Assembly (NCBI GenBank): GCA_963700375.1
Contig: CAVOXF010000006.1
Coordinates: 124,001-188,000 of the forward strand
DNA: 64,000 nucleotides
Direction of reading: 5' to 3'
From: JAHEEL01 sp963700375
GTDB taxonomy: Bacteria > Actinomycetota > Acidimicrobiia > Spongiisociales > UBA5794
Below, piece by piece: positions 8,140 to 17,342 of the stretch (within the stretch, counting starts at the first letter, position 1; the number at the start of each line of letters is the position of its first letter). Under the pieces are notes generated by a model. It saw only the letters and a program-made list of their open reading frames with translations. It searched no databases and had not been told where the DNA came from. A program made the translations under genes and the position numbers.

Positions 8140-9072
8140 TCAAGAGGTCTGTTCGTCCAAGATGACGGTGGCCGCCGCGATGTCGCTGCGGATCTGCGTG
8201 AGCAGATCGTCAATGGATTCAAAACGGAGTTCGTCGCGGATCCGCTCGACGAAGCCGACGCTGAGCTGCTTCCCGTAGAGGTTCTGGTCGAATCCGAGAA
8301 CGTGGACTTCGAGCACCCGCTCGGTGCCACCGAACGTGGGCCGAGTACCCAGGTTCGCGACGCCGGGGTAGCCGCGACCGTCGATCTCGACCGTGACGGC
8401 ATAGACACCGAGCAGCGGAACCGTCAGTGTGGCGGGCATCGAGACGTTGGCGGTCGGCACGCCGAGTTGCCGGCCCCGGGCATCGCCGGGAACCACGATG
8501 CCCCCGACCTCGTACGGTCGGCCGAGCATCGCTGCGGCGTCGGCGACGTCGCCCTCCTCGATGCGTCGACGAATCAACGTCGAACGAATCTCGGCGCCCA
8601 GGTGTCGCACGATCTCGACGACTTCCACCTCGAAGCCATGGCGCGCTCCCAACTCGGCCAGTGTCTGCGTTGTGCCTGATGCGTCGCGTCCGAAGCGGAA
8701 GCCCTCGCCCACGGCTACGAACCGGGCGTTCAGACCGCTTACGAGGAATGTCTCGACGAACGCCTGCGACGTCAACTCCCGCAGCGAGCCGTCGAAGTTC
8801 AGCACTGCCACGCGTTCGATACCGGCCGCCGCAAAGAGATCGAATCGTCTCTTGAGAGTGCTCAGACGTGTCGGGGCCGAACCGGGAGCGAGGACGGCTG
8901 CCGGATGCGTGCCGAAGGTCATGGCGACGCGGACCAGACCCCGGTCAGGCCTCCTGAGCGCATCGAGGACTCTCCGATGCCCGAGGTGCACCCCGTCGAA
9001 CACGCCGATGGCGACCGCCGATCCTTCGGGGCGCGGTATCCAGGTCGCAGGATCACCCTGGTAGATGATCAT
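8140..9072 (-). CDS. ribF: Bifunctional riboflavin kinase / FAD synthetase
   Basis: The enzyme phosphorylates riboflavin to FMN and adenylylates FMN to FAD. The N-terminal nucleotidyltransferase domain (about 15-165) carries GVFDGVHLGHRRVL. The C-terminal kinase domain (about 185-305) carries GRQLGVPTANV and GVYAVTVEIDGRGYPGVANLGTRPT-type sequence. The length of 310 residues is typical. The start codon overlaps the truB stop by 4 bases. Truncation is not seen. Confidence 0.96.
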   Translation of the reverse strand: MIIYQGDPATWIPRPEGSAVAIGVFDGVHLGHRRVLDALRRPDRGLVRVAMTFGTHPAAVLAPGSAPTRLSTLKRRFDLFAAAGIERVAVLNFDGSLRELTSQAFVETFLVSGLNARFVAVGEGFRFGRDASGTTQTLAELGARHGFEVEVVEIVRHLGAEIRSTLIRRRIEEGDVADAAAMLGRPYEVGGIVVPGDARGRQLGVPTANVSMPATLTVPLLGVYAVTVEIDGRGYPGVANLGTRPTFGGTERVLEVHVLGFDQNLYGKQLSVGFVERIRDELRFESIDDLLTQIRSDIAAATVILDEQTS

Positions 9073-9977
9073 GCGATGACAACCTCGGCCTTGGCAACCG
9101 GCCCTTCGATCCTATAGACGCCGATCAGATCGCCGCCGGCAACGAGTCGGACGAGATCGGCCTCGGAGAGGCTGTCGCCGTCCTCGAGGTTCGCCGTCGG
9201 GATGGCGACGCCGTTGAGCGCTGCCGCGACGTGCGGTTCGGGAATCTCGCGAACCGGGATGTCGGCGAGCACCGTGCCGGAGGAGGCGACGAGGCTGTCG
9301 GCCGTCCCGTCGCTCGCTGCTGCCTCGATCGTGCCGACGCTCACGGCGTCGGCGACCCCGATCGAGCCGTTCCGAACGCGCCGGAGCGCGGTGAGATGAG
9401 CACGCCCGCCGACCGCCCGCGCAAGGTCATCGGCAAGGGTCCGAACATAGGTACCGGTGCTGCACACGACATCGAATGTGACCTCTGGATAGTCGGACGC
9501 CACCAGGTCGGTGATGTCGAGTTGGTAGATCTCGACCGAGCGGGCCTCCCGTTCGATGACCTCGCCTGCCCTGGCGAGGTCATACAACCGCTTCCCGTCG
9601 ACCTTGACCGCAGACACCATCGGTGGTACCTGGAGGATCGGGCCGCGGAAGGCCGCGGCCGCCGTCTCCAGTTCCTCTCGGGTCACCGGGAGCGGTGATC
9701 GATCGATGACGCTGCCGTCCGCATCGAGCGAATCGGTCGCGACGCCGAACATCGCCGTTGCGCGGTAGTGCTTCGGGAGTCCCTGCACGTATCTGAGCAG
9801 CCGTGTGTAGCGGCCGAGACCCAGCACAAGGAGGCCCGTCGCCATCGGATCAAGTGTTCCTGCGTGGCCCACCTTGCCACCGATCAGCGCGCGAACCTTC
9901 GCAACGACATCGTGGCTGGTCCAACCCTGGTCCTTGTCGACGAGCAAGAACCCGTCGCCGATTCCCGCCTTCTTCAC
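9069..9977 (-). CDS. truB: tRNA pseudouridine(55) synthase
   Basis: TruB makes pseudouridine 55 in the T loop of tRNAs. The catalytic motif GGKVGHAGTLDPMATGLL carries the active Asp near residue 42, and GVATDSLDADG follows. A C-terminal PUA-like region ends in LIGVYRIEGPVAKAEVVIA. The 302 residues are normal. The start is GTG overlapping the nrnA stop (GTGA), so translation is probably coupled. Confidence 0.96.
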   Translation of the reverse strand: MKKAGIGDGFLLVDKDQGWTSHDVVAKVRALIGGKVGHAGTLDPMATGLLVLGLGRYTRLLRYVQGLPKHYRATAMFGVATDSLDADGSVIDRSPLPVTREELETAAAAFRGPILQVPPMVSAVKVDGKRLYDLARAGEVIEREARSVEIYQLDITDLVASDYPEVTFDVVCSTGTYVRTLADDLARAVGGRAHLTALRRVRNGSIGVADAVSVGTIEAAASDGTADSLVASSGTVLADIPVREIPEPHVAAALNGVAIPTANLEDGDSLSEADLVRLVAGGDLIGVYRIEGPVAKAEVVIA

Positions 9978-10939
9978 GTCATCAATCCCACGACTCGCTC
10001 GATCGTGGCTTCGACACCGATGGTCGACGTGAATCCGGCAGCGTTGTGGTGACCGCCACCACCGAAGGCCTGGGCGATCTCTGCAACGTCGATCTCTCCG
10101 CGGGATCGGAGGCTCCCCTTCAACGTTCCCGGCTGCACCTCTTTGAGAAGGCAGGCGACCCCGGCCTCACGAGCCAGTCGAACGAGGTCGATCAGCTGGT
10201 CGGCGTCCTCCCAGCCGACGCCGGCGTCGGCGATGTCGCCCTGCCGCAGAACCGCCCACACGAGGCCCGCTTCTTCGTCCAGTTTGGCCCCGCCGAGAAC
10301 CTTGGAGACGACGGAGAAGTACCCGAACGCGTTCTCTTCGTAGAGAGCCTGTCCGATCGGCGTCGGCTTGACGCCTGCGTCGAGAAGGTCGGCCGCCATG
10401 CGATGGACCGCCGGACTGGTCGACGAATACTGGAAGCGTCCCGTGTCGGTGACGAGGCCGGTATAGAGGGCCTCCGCTATCGGCCGGGTGATCTCCCACC
10501 CAAGGCGATTCAGGAGCTCGAAGACCAGCTGCGTCGTCGCCGCCGCCTCTGGATCGACGACCCGAACATCGCCGATCGTCCCCGGTGTGAGGTGGTGATC
10601 GATGACGAGCAGGCGCCTGGCGCTGGTCACCGCCTGAGCGACCGAACCGACCCGGTCGAGGACCCCCGTGTCGCACACGATCGCGAGATCCAAATCACCC
10701 GGGAACTCCGACGGCGGGACGAGAACGCTCTGGTCGAGGAATCGAAACTCGCTGCCGAGGACGAACGGCAGGCCGAACGATGCCACCGCCTCCTTGCCGG
10801 CGGCCCGTGCTCCGAGGGCAATCGCGATCATCGACCCGAGGGCGTCACCATCGGGCCGGACGTGGCCCACCACGCCGATCCGGTTCGCCCCACTGATCTC
10901 GGCGATTGCGCCGTCCCACGCCGCTTCAGTCGGTGGCAT
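9974..10939 (-). CDS. nrnA: DHH-family oligoribonuclease / PAP phosphatase
   Basis: NrnA degrades nanoRNAs and dephosphorylates pAp. The DHH domain has GHVRPDGDALGS, an Asp in AIVCDTGVLDR, and VIDHHLTPG as metal ligands. The DHHA1 domain ends with FGGGGHHNAAG. I start it at ATG 10939 (MPPTEAAW) rather than the longer frame because homologues begin here. The start lies inside rbfA and overlaps it by 14 bases. This rbfA-nrnA-truB-ribF order is common in Actinobacteria and Firmicutes. Confidence 0.93.
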   Translation of the reverse strand: MPPTEAAWDGAIAEISGANRIGVVGHVRPDGDALGSMIAIALGARAAGKEAVASFGLPFVLGSEFRFLDQSVLVPPSEFPGDLDLAIVCDTGVLDRVGSVAQAVTSARRLLVIDHHLTPGTIGDVRVVDPEAAATTQLVFELLNRLGWEITRPIAEALYTGLVTDTGRFQYSSTSPAVHRMAADLLDAGVKPTPIGQALYEENAFGYFSVVSKVLGGAKLDEEAGLVWAVLRQGDIADAGVGWEDADQLIDLVRLAREAGVACLLKEVQPGTLKGSLRSRGEIDVAEIAQAFGGGGHHNAAGFTSTIGVEATIERVVGLMT

Positions 10940-11300
10940 CTGGCACCTCGGCGTCCGGGTCGAGTTCGTGGAGCAAGCGGTCGATCTTGAGGCCCTCACC
11001 GATCGCCGGATCGAGCCGGAAGGTGAGACGCGGGGTGTACTTCATCCGGATCTGGCCGCCGGCGATCGCCTGGATGCGCGGCGCAGCCCGCTCGAGAGCC
11101 TTCGCGGTCTGTTGGACCTCCTCGTCGGTGCCGAGGACGGAGTAGTACACAAAGGCGATCCTCAGGTCGGGCGAGGCGTCGACTCCGGTGATCGTCAGGA
11201 ATCCGAGGCCCGGATCTTTCAGGTCGATCACCGCCTCGGCAACGACTTCGCGAAGCAGCTCGTTGACCTTGCGCATGCGTGGACTGTCCGGCCGACTCAT
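10926..11300 (-). CDS. rbfA: Ribosome-binding factor A
   Basis: RbfA is a single KH-fold protein that assists late 16S rRNA and 30S maturation and cold adaptation. The 124 residues include RMRKVNELLREVVAEAVIDL and DPGLGFLTITGVDASPDLR, then the C-terminal RMKYTPRLTFRLD strand. The start overlaps the ylxP stop (ATGA). It ends inside the nrnA start. Confidence 0.95.
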   Translation of the reverse strand: MSRPDSPRMRKVNELLREVVAEAVIDLKDPGLGFLTITGVDASPDLRIAFVYYSVLGTDEEVQQTAKALERAAPRIQAIAGGQIRMKYTPRLTFRLDPAIGEGLKIDRLLHELDPDAEVPDATD

Positions 11301-11593
11301 CGGGCCTCCTCGTCGAGATATGAGCGGCGGCTGTCGAGCACCTCGATATCCGTTCGGCGGTCGAGGTCCCTCGCGATGGCGGCCAGCATACGATCGAGGT
11401 GTCCCGGAGATTCCGAGACGACCGCGATACCGAGACCCGCGCGCTGCCAGAGATCCTGATGGTCGACTTCGGCGACCGCCACCGGGTGGGCCGCACCGAC
11501 ATCGGCAATGATCCTCTTGAGCACGCGACGCTTCTCCTTGAGCGACCGGATCCCGCGAATCCGCAGTTCAACGTGGAGGGCCCCGACGTGCAC
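11297..11593 (-). CDS. ylxP: DUF503 (YlxP-like) protein
   Basis: The 98-residue protein matches the DUF503 family: HVGALHVELRIRGIRSLKEK followed by RRVLKRIIADV and a second half with DLWQRAGLGIAVVS. YlxP homologues sit between infB and rbfA in many Gram-positives and are implicated in ribosome assembly, with no defined activity. The start is GTG, 30 bases after infB. Overlaps rbfA by 4 bases. Confidence 0.9.
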   Translation of the reverse strand: MHVGALHVELRIRGIRSLKEKRRVLKRIIADVGAAHPVAVAEVDHQDLWQRAGLGIAVVSESPGHLDRMLAAIARDLDRRTDIEVLDSRRSYLDEEAR

Positions 11594-11623
11594 CCTACGC
11601 CTCCTCCCGCTGCCGACCGCCGA

Positions 11624-13684
11624 TCAGGTCCTGGCGATCTCCTTGACCTCGTACGACTCGATCGTGTCGCCTTCCTTGATGTCACGGAAGTTGGCCAGGC
11701 CGATGCCGCACTCGTAGCCGGTCTGGACACTCTGCACGTCATCCTTGAATCGGCGCAGCGAGGTCATCCTGCCGTCGTAGACGACGACCCCGTCGCGCAC
11801 GAGACGGGCCTTGGCGTTGCGATTGATGGAGCCTTCCGTGACGTAGCAACCGGCGACCAGGCCGAACCTCGGCGCGCGGAACACGGCGCGGACCTCGGCG
11901 ACGCCGAGGAACGATTCGACCTCGTCCGGTGCGAGTTCGCCGACGAGCATCGATTCGATGTCGTCGAGGAGTTCATAGATGATCGCGAACGTTCGGATGT
12001 CGATGCCGGCTTCCTTGGCGGCGTTCCTCGCCGAGGCATCCGGCCGGGCGTTGAATCCATAGATCAGCGCCTCCGATGCTTCTGCGAGCATGATGTCGTT
12101 CGACGTTATCCCGCCGACGGCGCCGTGCACCACCGTGACCGAAGCGTCCTCTCTGGAAATCTTCGCGACTGCATCCCGGATCGCCTCGAGGGATCCGTGG
12201 GCGTCAGCCTTGACGATGATACGAAGTTCCGCGTGATCGGAGGTTCTGAGCTGTTCGAGCAGTTGCGTGAGGCGTTCCGTCGCCGTTGGGACCGTCAGAT
12301 CCTCACCGCGCCTGCGTGCGGTGTTCTCCTCGGCCATCTTGCGAGCCATTCGTTCGTTCGCAACGACCTCGAACATGTCGCCGGCGAGCGGCACGTCCCC
12401 CCACCCTGAGACGAGGACCGGGGCACTCGGACCGGCCGTCTTGAGTTGGCCGCCTCGCTCGTCGTACATGGCGCGAACGCGTCCGGAAACGGTTCCGCAG
12501 ACGATCGCGTCACCCTTCTTGAGCGTGCCGCGCTGGACGATGACAGTGGCGACCGGTCCACGACCGACCTCCAACTGGCCTTCGATGACCGTGCCGATGG
12601 CGGGTGCAGTCGGGTTGGCCGTGAGTTCCTCGACTTCGGCAACCAGAGCGACGATTTCGAGTAGGTCGGCGACGCCGGCTCCGGTCAATGCCGACACCTC
12701 GACAGCGGGGACGTCGCCACCGAGGTCTTCGACGACGATCCCGTACTGCGTCAACGCCCCACGAACGCCGAACGGATCCGCCGTCTCGAGATCCATCTTG
12801 TTGATGGCCACGATGATCGGAACGTCGGCGGCCTTCGCATGGTCGATGGCCTCGATGGTCTGAGGCATCACACCGTCGTTGGCGGCCACAACCAGGATCA
12901 CGAGGTCCGTGACGTTGGCTCCGCGGGCTCGGAGTGCGGTGAACGCCTCGTGGCCCGGGGTATCGATGAACGTGATCGTGTCGCCGCCGGTCTTCACCTG
13001 ATAGGCACCGATGTGCTGTGTGATTCCACCGGCCTCGCCGGCGACGACATTCGCGGCCCTGATGGTGTCGAGCAGCTGTGTCTTCCCATGGTCGACGTGA
13101 CCCATCACGGTGACGACCGCAGGTCTTGGCTTCAGGCTCGCCGGGTCGTCGTCGTATTCGACGACGTGATGCGTCGGACCCTCGTCCACTTCCTCGATCT
13201 CGTCCTGTTCGGCAACCAGGAGTTCGTAGCCGAACTTGCGGCCGAGCTCTTCGATGGCATTGGTCGGGATCATTCCGCCGGCCGGCACCATCTCGCCCAT
13301 CTCCATGAGTGCCTGAACGATGAGAACCGTCCGGGTCTTGATCATGCGGGCCAATTCGTGCGTCGTGAGACCGGGTTCGACCAGGAGAACGAGTTCGTCG
13401 TCGGGCTCGTCGCCCCCAACCGCTTCCTCTTCCTCTTCCTCTTCCTCTTCCTCTTCCTCCACCTCGACCTCGGCCTCAATGACGGCATCCGCTTCGATCG
13501 GAAGCGCCTCATCGGCGGTAGCAGCCGTGTCGTCGTACGACAGTCGGACGAGTGCGATCGCGTCCTCGTCCAGGCCGGACGAAGCCGTCTTCACCTCGAT
13601 CCCGAGCTCCTGAGCGCGCGTCAGCACATCCTTGGATTCAAGCCCAAGGTCTCGTGCGAGTTCGTAGACCCTTTGCTTCGCCAC
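11624..13684 (-). CDS. infB: Translation initiation factor IF-2
   Basis: IF-2 is the GTPase that places fMet-tRNA on the 30S subunit and promotes subunit joining. It has two short IF2_N-type domains (RVYELARDLGLESKDVLTRA at 4-23, and VEPGLTTHELARMIKTRT near 105). Between them is a glutamate run. The G domain has GHVDHGKTQLLD, DTPGHEAF and NKMD, followed by domains II, III and the C-terminal fMet-tRNA site (ECGIGLANFRDIKEGD). At 686 residues it is shorter than most actinobacterial IF-2 proteins because the N-terminal region is short. Its start abuts the nusA stop. The usual ylxR gene between nusA and infB is absent. Confidence 0.97.
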   Translation of the reverse strand: MAKQRVYELARDLGLESKDVLTRAQELGIEVKTASSGLDEDAIALVRLSYDDTAATADEALPIEADAVIEAEVEVEEEEEEEEEEEEAVGGDEPDDELVLLVEPGLTTHELARMIKTRTVLIVQALMEMGEMVPAGGMIPTNAIEELGRKFGYELLVAEQDEIEEVDEGPTHHVVEYDDDPASLKPRPAVVTVMGHVDHGKTQLLDTIRAANVVAGEAGGITQHIGAYQVKTGGDTITFIDTPGHEAFTALRARGANVTDLVILVVAANDGVMPQTIEAIDHAKAADVPIIVAINKMDLETADPFGVRGALTQYGIVVEDLGGDVPAVEVSALTGAGVADLLEIVALVAEVEELTANPTAPAIGTVIEGQLEVGRGPVATVIVQRGTLKKGDAIVCGTVSGRVRAMYDERGGQLKTAGPSAPVLVSGWGDVPLAGDMFEVVANERMARKMAEENTARRRGEDLTVPTATERLTQLLEQLRTSDHAELRIIVKADAHGSLEAIRDAVAKISREDASVTVVHGAVGGITSNDIMLAEASEALIYGFNARPDASARNAAKEAGIDIRTFAIIYELLDDIESMLVGELAPDEVESFLGVAEVRAVFRAPRFGLVAGCYVTEGSINRNAKARLVRDGVVVYDGRMTSLRRFKDDVQSVQTGYECGIGLANFRDIKEGDTIESYEVKEIART
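13424..13459. repeat. Six perfect hexamer units inside infB
   Basis: Six perfect TTCCTC units on the plus strand encode the acidic Glu run between the two N-terminal domains of IF-2. Because the unit is six bases, slippage would change the length of the Glu tract without breaking the frame. Confidence 0.85.
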
Positions 13685-14878
13685 TCAGTTCTCCTCGTTT
13701 TCTTCTCCGGCCTCAACCGCGTCCTCGTCCGCGTCCACCGGTTCGTCGACGACGGCGACCTCGAGGTCGTCCTCCGCCTCAATGATCTCTTCGACGACGG
13801 CCTCTTCAACCGCCTCCACCACGTCCTCGGCCATGGCCTCTTCGATGACCTCCTCGACAACCTCCTCGGCCGCGAGCACCACGAGTTCTTCTTCCTCTTC
13901 GAGGTCGAGGCCCAGGTCCTGGCTCTCGGAGCGGATGTCGATCCGATAGCCGGAGAGGCGGGCGGCGAGGCGGGCGTTCTGTCCTTCCTTGCCGATGGCG
14001 AGCGACAGTTGGTGATCCGGGACGACGACCTCGGCGGTCCGTTCGTCCTCATCAATGCGGACTTCCTTGACGCGGGCCGGACTCAGCGCCTCTGCAATGA
14101 AGCTCTCGGTGTCGTCACGCCACTCGACGATGTCGACCTTCTCGCCGCGAAGTTCGTTCACGACCTGGCGGACACGCGAACCCCTCGCACCCACACAGGC
14201 GCCCACGGGATCCACATTGGGATCGTTCGAGGCGACGGCGATCTTGGTGCGATGGCCCGGCTCACGGGCGATCGCCTTGATCTCGACGTCCCCGTCGACA
14301 AGCTCCGGGACTTCGAGTTCGAACAGCGAACGGATGAATTCCGGATGGCTGCGAGATACGACGATCTGCGGGCCCTTGCCCTCGCCGCGCACTTCCAGGA
14401 TGTACCCCTTGACGCGGTTGCCGCGCTCGAGTCGCTCATAGGGAATCCGCTCGGACGACGGCATGATCGCCTCCGCGTCACCGAGGTCGAGAATTGCGTA
14501 TCGGTGATCCGATTGCTGAATGATTCCCGTGACGAGGTCGCCTTCGCGCCCTTCGTAGAGCTCGTAGACCTGCTCACGTTTCGCGTCGCGAAGGCGCTGG
14601 CGAATGACCTGCTTCGCCGTCTGAGCGGCGATCCTGCCGAAGTCCTCCGGCGTGTCTTCCCACTCGTCGACGACGTTACCGTCCTCGTCGAGCACTTGAC
14701 CGTAGACCAGGATCTCGCCGGTGTCGGCATCAATGGTGACCCGGGCCTCTTCGGCGGCCCCCGGGGTGCGCTTGTAGGCGGAGACGAGCGCGTTCGCGAG
14801 GGCGTCGAGAATCGTGTCGGCCGGTACACCCTTCTCACGCTCGAGGAGCTCCAACGCGTCCAACAGGTTGTAGTCCAT
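13685..14878 (-). CDS. nusA: Transcription termination/antitermination factor NusA
   Basis: NusA binds RNA polymerase and controls pausing, termination and rRNA antitermination. The order is the N-terminal polymerase-binding domain, S1 (about 125-195, LVTGIIQQSDHRYAILDLG), then KH1 and KH2 (GACVGARGSRVRQVVNEL and LSLAIGKEGQNARLAARLSG). The core ends near residue 325. A tail of about 70 residues follows that is almost only Glu, Asp, Val and Ala. Actinobacterial NusA lacks the E. coli AR repeats, so the acidic tail may have a similar regulatory role (inference). The start is ATG. Confidence 0.96.
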   Translation of the reverse strand: MDYNLLDALELLEREKGVPADTILDALANALVSAYKRTPGAAEEARVTIDADTGEILVYGQVLDEDGNVVDEWEDTPEDFGRIAAQTAKQVIRQRLRDAKREQVYELYEGREGDLVTGIIQQSDHRYAILDLGDAEAIMPSSERIPYERLERGNRVKGYILEVRGEGKGPQIVVSRSHPEFIRSLFELEVPELVDGDVEIKAIAREPGHRTKIAVASNDPNVDPVGACVGARGSRVRQVVNELRGEKVDIVEWRDDTESFIAEALSPARVKEVRIDEDERTAEVVVPDHQLSLAIGKEGQNARLAARLSGYRIDIRSESQDLGLDLEEEEELVVLAAEEVVEEVIEEAMAEDVVEAVEEAVVEEIIEAEDDLEVAVVDEPVDADEDAVEAGEENEEN

Positions 14879-14890
14879 CGTTGCCTCTCC

Positions 14891-15370
14891 CTACGCCTTT
14901 TTACCGGGCTTTGCGCCCTTTTCCCACACGAACACGGTGCGAGCCGACGAGATGTCACTCATCTCGATGCGTCGGCCGTCTCCGTCGATGTCGACGACGA
15001 TTCCGTCGGCATCAGCTGCGACGAGAACACCGCGATGGTGTCTGTCGTCTGCGATCTTCGAGAACGTCTTGATGTGGACGTCGCTCTGAAGCGCCTTCTG
15101 GAAGTGCTCCGGCCTGCGGAGCTTCCGCTCGAGTCCCGGCGACGTCACCTCGAGGGTGTATGCCCCGGAGAATGGGTCGTCAGCGTCTATCAGACGAGCG
15201 ATTCCCCGCGAGAGGTCGGCCAGCCGATCCACGCCAAGGGCTTCTTCGGAGTCGACGACCACGCGCAGCAGCCTGCCACCCCCGAGGACCTCGACATCGT
15301 CGAGTTCAACGCCCTCAGCGGCGACATACGGGCCAACCAGGCCCCAAATCTGCTCCGCGACATCAGCCAC
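14891..15370 (-). CDS. rimP: Ribosome maturation factor
   Basis: RimP assists 30S maturation. The 159 residues show GVELDDVEVLGGGRLLRVVV, then the diagnostic FSGAYTLEVTSPGLERKLRR, and a C-terminal SH3-like domain ending in a lysine-rich tail. The start is GTG at 15370 with GAGGAG 8 bases upstream. It is the first gene of the rimP-nusA-infB-ylxP-rbfA-nrnA-truB-ribF operon. Confidence 0.94.
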   Translation of the reverse strand: MADVAEQIWGLVGPYVAAEGVELDDVEVLGGGRLLRVVVDSEEALGVDRLADLSRGIARLIDADDPFSGAYTLEVTSPGLERKLRRPEHFQKALQSDVHIKTFSKIADDRHHRGVLVAADADGIVVDIDGDGRRIEMSDISSARTVFVWEKGAKPGKKA

Positions 15371-15449
15371 GCCCGGTGCTCCTCAATGCGTACATCACAC
15401 AACGAGGCGGGCCAGGCCCACCTCGACTCGTACTCCCGTTGCACAATGG

Positions 15450-15455
15450 AGTATA
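15450..15455 (-). promoter_or_regulatory. Candidate -10 box for the rimP-nusA-infB operon
   Basis: TATACT on the minus strand lies about 80 bases upstream of the rimP start, in a 206-bp gap after proS. No good -35 is visible at 16-18 bases, so this is a weak call based on position and the hexamer alone. Confidence 0.3.
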
Positions 15456-15576
15456 GGCAAGACCGCACCGTGTCGGTGAGGGCACATCGAAGCTAGAACC
15501 TCGATGCATGATCGAGAGGCCGCGAGGCGCCGCCCGCGGTGGCCCGCGAACGGCCGTGGCCCCCGATTCGTGGTTC

Positions 15577-17289
15577 TCAGCTCTTGGTTCGCTCGACCAG
15601 CGCAGCGATCTCGTCCGCGGCGCTCTCAACATCGAGTTCTGAACGATCTCCGGTGCTCCGCACCGACAATTCAACGACGCCGTCGGCAAGTCCGCGCGGG
15701 CCGACTGTGATCCGGTACGGGATTCCGATCAACTCGGCGTCTGCGAACTTGACGCCGGGCCGTTCGTTCCGGTCGTCGATCAGCACGTCGACGCCGGCGG
15801 ATCCGAGGTCGTCGTAGAGGCGATTTGCGACGGTCATGGTGTCCTCATCGTCGACCTTGACGACGGTGATCACCACTTCGTAGGGCGCGATCGCGACCGG
15901 CCACACAATCCCTTGCTCGTCGTGGTTCATCTCGACAGCCGCTGCGAGGTTCCGCTCGACACCGATTCCGTACGAGCCCATCACGAGCGGAACCGTCACT
16001 CCGCTGGCGTCGAGAACGGTTGCACCGAGCGCCTCGGAGAACTTCGTGCCGAGCTTGAAGATGTGGCCGGCTTCGATTCCCTTGAAGAGTTCCAGGGGTC
16101 CGCCACACTCCGGGCAGCCATCGCCTGCGGCCACGGCACGCAGGTCCAGCCACTCCGTCACCGCGATGTCGCGTCCGACGTCGACCCCGCGGAGATGATG
16201 GTCGTTGACATTCGCGCCCGTGACCATGTTCATGCGCTCGGCGAGTTGGAGATCGGCCAGGATGCGTGGCCCTTCGACGCCAACCGCACCAAGGCTTCCG
16301 GCGTCTGCACCAAGGAGTTCGCGGATCTCGTCGGCTTGGCCGGGACGGACCTCGACTGCGCCCGTGCCGTCGAGCAGCTTCTGCTCGTGGAGGTCGTGGT
16401 CGCCGCGCAGCAACACCAGAACCGTTTCACCATCGAGAACGTAGACCAGGGTCTTGATCTGGCGGTCCGCCGGTGCCCCTCCCTCGAACTCGACGAGATC
16501 GAGAATCGTACGCACACCGGGCGTCGCGAATCGTTCGACCGAATCGGGTCCCTGCTCGTCCTCGATCCGTGGGATCGTGGACGTGGCTCGCTCCACATTG
16601 GCGGCGTAGTCGCACGCCGGGCAGTAGGCGACGTCGTCTTCGCCGGCCGGCGACGGGACGATGAACTCGATCGAGTCCGATCCGCCCATGGCTCCCGAGG
16701 ACGCTTCCACGGGGATCGCGGTGACCCCGATCCGTTCGAAGATCTTCGAGTACGCGGCGAAGTGTCGGTCGAACTGGAGATCGAGGCCTTCGGTATCGAG
16801 GTCGAAGCTGTACGAGTCCTTCATCGTGAACTCGCGTACGCGTAGCAGTCCGGCCTTTGGGCGGGCCTCGTCCCGGAACTTCGTCTGAATCTGGTACCAC
16901 AGCTGCGGCAGGTGCTTGTACGACGTCATTTCTGTGGCAATGGTGGTGAAGATCTCTTCGTGGGTCGGGCCGAGCACGGCGGCGCCGCCGCGCAGGTCGC
17001 TCAGCTGGAACAGGATCTCACCCATCGTCTCGATGCGGCCGGTCCGCTCCCAGATCTCACGCGGGTGCAGTGCGGGAAGGAGCAGCTCCTGGCCGCCGAT
17101 GGCATCGATCTCTTCGCGAATGATCGCCGTGATCTTCGACCGTACCCGGTACCCGAGTGGGAGCAGCGAGTAGACGCCTGCCATCAACTGCCGGATGTAG
17201 CCTCCGCGGACGAGCAGGCGGTGGCTAACGGCTTCGGCGTCGGCCGGGTCTTCTCGGAGGGTTGGGATGAACGCCTGTGACCAACGCAC
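15577..17289 (-). CDS. proS: Proline--tRNA ligase (bacterial type)
   Basis: This class II aminoacyl-tRNA synthetase charges tRNA-Pro. Motif 2-type sequence KFRDEARPKAGLLRVREFTM and motif 3 (GSYGIGVERNLAA) are present. The editing INS domain lies between (about 215-390, ERFATPGVRTILDLVEF and PRILADLQLAERM). The C-terminal anticodon-binding domain follows. The 570 residues are typical for the ProS with editing domain. The start is GTG at 17289 with GGAG upstream. Confidence 0.97.
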   Translation of the reverse strand: MRWSQAFIPTLREDPADAEAVSHRLLVRGGYIRQLMAGVYSLLPLGYRVRSKITAIIREEIDAIGGQELLLPALHPREIWERTGRIETMGEILFQLSDLRGGAAVLGPTHEEIFTTIATEMTSYKHLPQLWYQIQTKFRDEARPKAGLLRVREFTMKDSYSFDLDTEGLDLQFDRHFAAYSKIFERIGVTAIPVEASSGAMGGSDSIEFIVPSPAGEDDVAYCPACDYAANVERATSTIPRIEDEQGPDSVERFATPGVRTILDLVEFEGGAPADRQIKTLVYVLDGETVLVLLRGDHDLHEQKLLDGTGAVEVRPGQADEIRELLGADAGSLGAVGVEGPRILADLQLAERMNMVTGANVNDHHLRGVDVGRDIAVTEWLDLRAVAAGDGCPECGGPLELFKGIEAGHIFKLGTKFSEALGATVLDASGVTVPLVMGSYGIGVERNLAAAVEMNHDEQGIVWPVAIAPYEVVITVVKVDDEDTMTVANRLYDDLGSAGVDVLIDDRNERPGVKFADAELIGIPYRITVGPRGLADGVVELSVRSTGDRSELDVESAADEIAALVERTKS

Positions 17290-17342
17290 GCACTGACTCC
17301 AGTGATCTCGGGGGATGCGGAGGATAGCGGTGGTATCTCGCG

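Noticed and set aside
12839..15496. 885-codon plus-strand frame opposite infB, nusA and rimP
   Set aside because: Same reason: three conserved genes with overlapping signals lie on the other strand, and its sequence has no known family.
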